64,000 nucleotides of DNA from Variovorax sp. J22G73 (GTDB lineage Bacteria > Pseudomonadota > Gammaproteobacteria > Burkholderiales > Burkholderiaceae_C): contig NZ_JASZYK010000002.1 in the NCBI RefSeq assembly GCF_030317035.1, forward strand, positions 186,001 to 250,000, read 5' to 3'. The position numbers and the translations under genes are program-made. The notes under the pieces are model-generated. The model searched no databases and was not told where the DNA came from. It worked only from the letters and a program-made list of their open reading frames with translations. Of the stretch, positions 61,945-64,000 are shown piece after piece. Each line of letters opens with the position of its first letter. Positions within the stretch are counted from its first letter, which is position 1.

Positions 61945-62655
61945 CTACCTTGCGCGCGGTGTCTCCAGCAGCTTCACCATGGCGGTGTAGCCGCGCGCCT
62001 TCGCCAGTTGCAGCGGCGTGTTGCCCTGCCGGTCGGCAAGCTTCAGGCTCGCGCCCGCATCGACCAGCGCGGCCAGCGTGCGCTGGTGGCGCGGGCCGCC
62101 GTCGCCGAGCACGATGGACTCGATCACCGCCGTCCAGTGCAGGTTGTTGACGTGGTCCAGCGGCGCGCCGGCCGCGATGAGCCGGCGCACGACCTCATCG
62201 TGCCCGAGGTGCGCGGCGGCGATCAGCGCCGTGCCGTCGTAGCGGCTGGTGGTCTGCCCGGCATTGGCGCCGAGCGACAGAAGAAGAGACAGCGTGGCCG
62301 CGTCGTCGGCCACCGAGGCGATGGTGACCGCGTCGTAGCGGTCGTCTTCCAGCAGGTCGAGGTTGGCGCCGGCCTTGGCCAGCAGCTTGATGGCCTCGCG
62401 CTGGCGCGCATGCGTGGCGACGTGCAGCGGCGTGCGGCCGCGCGGGTCGCGCGCGTCGAGGTTCGCGCCCGAGGCGACCAGCGCCTTCAGTTTCGGCAGG
62501 TCGCCCTGCCATGCGGCCTGGTGCAACCCGTCGTAGGCCAGCACCTCGGCCGCGAGCGGCGGCACCTGGGCGCGCGCGCCGCTCACGGCACCCAGGCCGA
62601 GCACGGCCGCGAGCGCGATGACGGACACGCCCGACCCGATACCGCGCGAAAACAT
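61945..62655 (-). CDS. Ankyrin repeat protein, exported
   Basis: A 236-residue periplasmic or surface protein. A signal peptide (GVSVIALAAVLGLGAVSGARA) is cleaved near residue 29. About five ankyrin repeats follow, for example LPKLKALVASGANLDARDPRGRTPLHVAT, and RRLIAAGAPLDHVN. It overlaps the HbpS/GlcG-like gene by one base (TGATG). In bacteria, such periplasmic ankyrin proteins often sit beside catalases or heme proteins (AnkB-like), so a role with the heme-binding-type neighbour is reasonable. Confidence 0.87.
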   Translation of the reverse strand: MFSRGIGSGVSVIALAAVLGLGAVSGARAQVPPLAAEVLAYDGLHQAAWQGDLPKLKALVASGANLDARDPRGRTPLHVATHARQREAIKLLAKAGANLDLLEDDRYDAVTIASVADDAATLSLLLSLGANAGQTTSRYDGTALIAAAHLGHDEVVRRLIAAGAPLDHVNNLHWTAVIESIVLGDGGPRHQRTLAALVDAGASLKLADRQGNTPLQLAKARGYTAMVKLLETPRAR

Positions 62656-63182
62656 CAGAGCAGGCCCTTGACCTTGTCGATGGCCGCGTTGGCGCACTGC
62701 TCGTCGAGGTGGCCGCCGGGCGCGCCGCCCACGCCGACCGCGCCGATCACTTCGTTGCCCGACTTCACCGGCACGCCGCCGCCCAGCAGCAGCACGCCCG
62801 GCAGATACACCAGGTTGGCGCCGCCCGGGTTCTTCTGCGAGCCTTCCATCATGGCTTGCGTGGGCGCCTTGGACGAGGCCGAGGTCCAGGCCTTGCGCTC
62901 GCTCGATGCCAGCGTGTGCGGGCCGGCGTTGTCGGCGCGCTGCACGGCACGCACGGTGCCGGCGCGGTCGACCACGGTGGCCGCCACGTTGTAGCCGTTG
63001 GCGGCGCAGGCGGCCACGGCTTCGGCGGCGATCTGGTTGGCCAGCGCGAGCGACATGTTCTTTTCGGTGCGAACGGCGGAGGCGGCCGATGCCGCTGGTG
63101 CCGGCGCCTGCGCGTGGGCAACAGAAGCGATGGAAGCGGCGACCAGCACGGCGAGGCTGCCAAGGCGAAGAGTGGTTTGCAT
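62655..63182 (-). CDS. HbpS/GlcG-family heme-binding-like protein, exported
   Basis: A 175-residue protein of the GlcG/HbpS family. A signal peptide (SLAVLVAASIASVAHA) is cut near residue 24. The core has MSLALANQIAAEAVAACAANGYNVAATVVDRAGTVRAVQRADNAG and GGVPVKSGNEVIGAVGVGGAPGGHLDEQCANAAI. Members bind heme or cobalamin-like ligands or act as extracellular redox sensors with two-component systems. A FixJ/NarL-type regulator gene lies just upstream on the same strand, and an 18-bp palindrome lies in the gap. GGAG precedes the start. Confidence 0.88.
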   Translation of the reverse strand: MQTTLRLGSLAVLVAASIASVAHAQAPAPAASAASAVRTEKNMSLALANQIAAEAVAACAANGYNVAATVVDRAGTVRAVQRADNAGPHTLASSERKAWTSASSKAPTQAMMEGSQKNPGGANLVYLPGVLLLGGGVPVKSGNEVIGAVGVGGAPGGHLDEQCANAAIDKVKGLL

Positions 63183-63300
63183 TGTTTGTTTTCTCCAGTG
63201 GATTCAGGCGGATTCAGGTAGTTGCGCCGGCTGTTTCCGGCGGCTGCGCCACTGTAGAAAACCTGGCCGCCGCGAGCCATTCGTACGGCTACGCGCGGCG

Positions 63301-63318
63301 CTCCGTAGAACTACGGAG
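63301..63318. promoter_or_regulatory. 18-bp perfect palindrome upstream of the HbpS-like gene
   Basis: CTCCGTAG-AA-CTACGGAG. A possible -10 (TACAGT on the minus strand, 63251-63256) places this dyad about 60-75 bases upstream of the transcript start, a normal place for an activator such as a NarL/FixJ-type regulator. It is 19 bases after the stop of that regulator gene. The interval between has no good -35, which fits an activator-dependent promoter. It could instead be a transcript-end hairpin, but the loop of two bases is too small. Confidence 0.6.
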
Positions 63319-63336
63319 CAGCGAGGCGCGAACGCG

Positions 63337-63975
63337 TCACGAAGCGCTGTCGACCAGCACCGCGTAGCGCCGTATCAGCTGGGCCAGCGAATCGCAGCCG
63401 AGCTTGGCGAACAGGTTGGCGCGGTGCGTTTCCACTGTGCGCGGCGACAGCGCCAGCGTGCGCGCGATCTCCTTGTTGGTGAGCCCCTGCACGATGAAGG
63501 CGAGCACCTCGCGCTCGCGCTCCGACAGCTGCGCCACCTGCTCGCGCGCGGCGTTGTCGGCCTGCGAGCGCTCGCGCGTGCGCACGTGCTGGCGCACCGC
63601 GTGCTGCAGCGCCTCGAGCAGTTGCTCGTCGTCCACCGGCTTCTCCAGGAACTCGGCCGCGCCGGCCTTGAAGGCGCGCCGGCACATCTCGACCGTGCCG
63701 TGGCCGGTCAGCATGATCACGGGCTGGTCCACGCCCTGCGCCACCAGCCGGTCGAGCACGGTGAGCCCGCTGATGCCGGGCATGCGCACGTCCAGCACGA
63801 TGGCACCCACGCTCGCGCGGTCGAAGCCGTCGATGAAGGCCTGCGGGTCGGCCCAGGCCTGCACGCGCAGCCCGACCGTGCCGATGAGCAGCGACAGGCC
63901 GTCGCGCACCGCCTGGTCGTCGTCGATGAGGTGAATCAACGGCGATTGCGGTTGATGTGTGGCGTGGGTGTTCAT
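63337..63975 (-). CDS. FixJ/NarL-type response regulator
   Basis: A 212-residue two-component regulator. The receiver carries D62 (IVLDVRMPGISG) and its phosphate-site lysine in EKPVDDEQ. The LuxR-type helix-turn-helix is at about 145-200 (LSEREREVLAFIVQGLTNKEIARTLALSPRTVETHRANLFAKLG). It overlaps the end of an upstream gene at the window edge (ATGA), probably its cognate histidine kinase. The probable target is the heme-binding-like gene, through the palindrome. Confidence 0.93.
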   Translation of the reverse strand: MNTHATHQPQSPLIHLIDDDQAVRDGLSLLIGTVGLRVQAWADPQAFIDGFDRASVGAIVLDVRMPGISGLTVLDRLVAQGVDQPVIMLTGHGTVEMCRRAFKAGAAEFLEKPVDDEQLLEALQHAVRQHVRTRERSQADNAAREQVAQLSEREREVLAFIVQGLTNKEIARTLALSPRTVETHRANLFAKLGCDSLAQLIRRYAVLVDSAS

Positions 63976-64000
63976 GGGGCCGGCGCCACCAGCGGCAGCA
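63972..64000 (-). CDS. C-terminal fragment of an upstream gene, probably the cognate sensor kinase
   Basis: Only the last eight codons and the stop are visible (LPLVAPAP, then TGA). The stop overlaps the regulator start by four bases, as in kinase-regulator pairs. Identification as a sensor kinase rests on the neighbour and on this overlap only. Confidence 0.45.

Overview
The window is very GC-rich, densely packed chromosomal DNA. Gene content and codon use suggest a soil or plant-associated betaproteobacterium of the Comamonadaceae, most likely Variovorax or a close relative. This is inferred from the protein families and from dense ATGA/GTGA-coupled operons; there is no rRNA or marker gene to prove it. 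I see no rRNA, tRNA, CRISPR array, insertion sequence, integrase or attachment site.

Layout. (1) 1-6779, minus strand: a scavenging operon of three flavin-dependent LLM monooxygenases (one cut by the left edge), a GNAT acetyltransferase, a fused permease-ATPase and two tandem paralogous solute-binding proteins. (2) 7459-11664, minus: an aldo/keto reductase, then a sulfonate-type binding protein with a 2x[4Fe-4S] ferredoxin and an FAD oxidoreductase. (3) 11804-18721: GNAT, MFS efflux pump, cyclopropane fatty acid synthase, cation diffusion facilitator, and an AraC regulator divergent from an aldo/keto reductase. (4) 18704-22147, minus: bioA-bioF-bioD. (5) 22467-32144: NmrA-like protein, a small basic protein, then a LysR regulator divergent from an operon of a self-processing C45 hydrolase, an alpha/beta hydrolase and a complete Opp/Dpp-type importer. 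(6) 32125-35310, minus: an overlapping acyl-CoA dehydrogenase / PIG-L deacetylase / methyltransferase / glycosyltransferase operon of unknown product. (7) 35488-39141, minus: PD-(D/E)XK-XPD helicase, AlkB and a DUF4304-like protein behind a LexA box. (8) 39298-46009, plus: CHASE3 hybrid kinase, CheR, CheB, receiver-kinase and a lone receiver. (9) 46203-52788, plus: a FadR-type regulator with three operator-like sites, an ABC importer, mannonate dehydratase and a fructuronate reductase-type enzyme. (10) 52818-56474, minus: an exported DUF1800/DUF1501 pair with a small partner. (11) 56712-64000: a Pro/Tyr-rich secreted protein, an adenylate cyclase-FHA fusion, LD-carboxypeptidase with a His-rich tail, a TadA fusion, PaiB, an ankyrin protein, a HbpS/GlcG-like protein and a FixJ/NarL-type regulator.

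How the parts work together. Much of the window is acquisition and catabolism of scarce nutrients, with importers beside the enzymes likely to use the imported compound. The two most interesting systems are the probable SOS-controlled helicase-nuclease/AlkB operon and the uncharacterised PIG-L/methyltransferase/glycosyltransferase operon. The hybrid-kinase/CheR/CheB operon has no chemoreceptor, and its leader carries three dyads.
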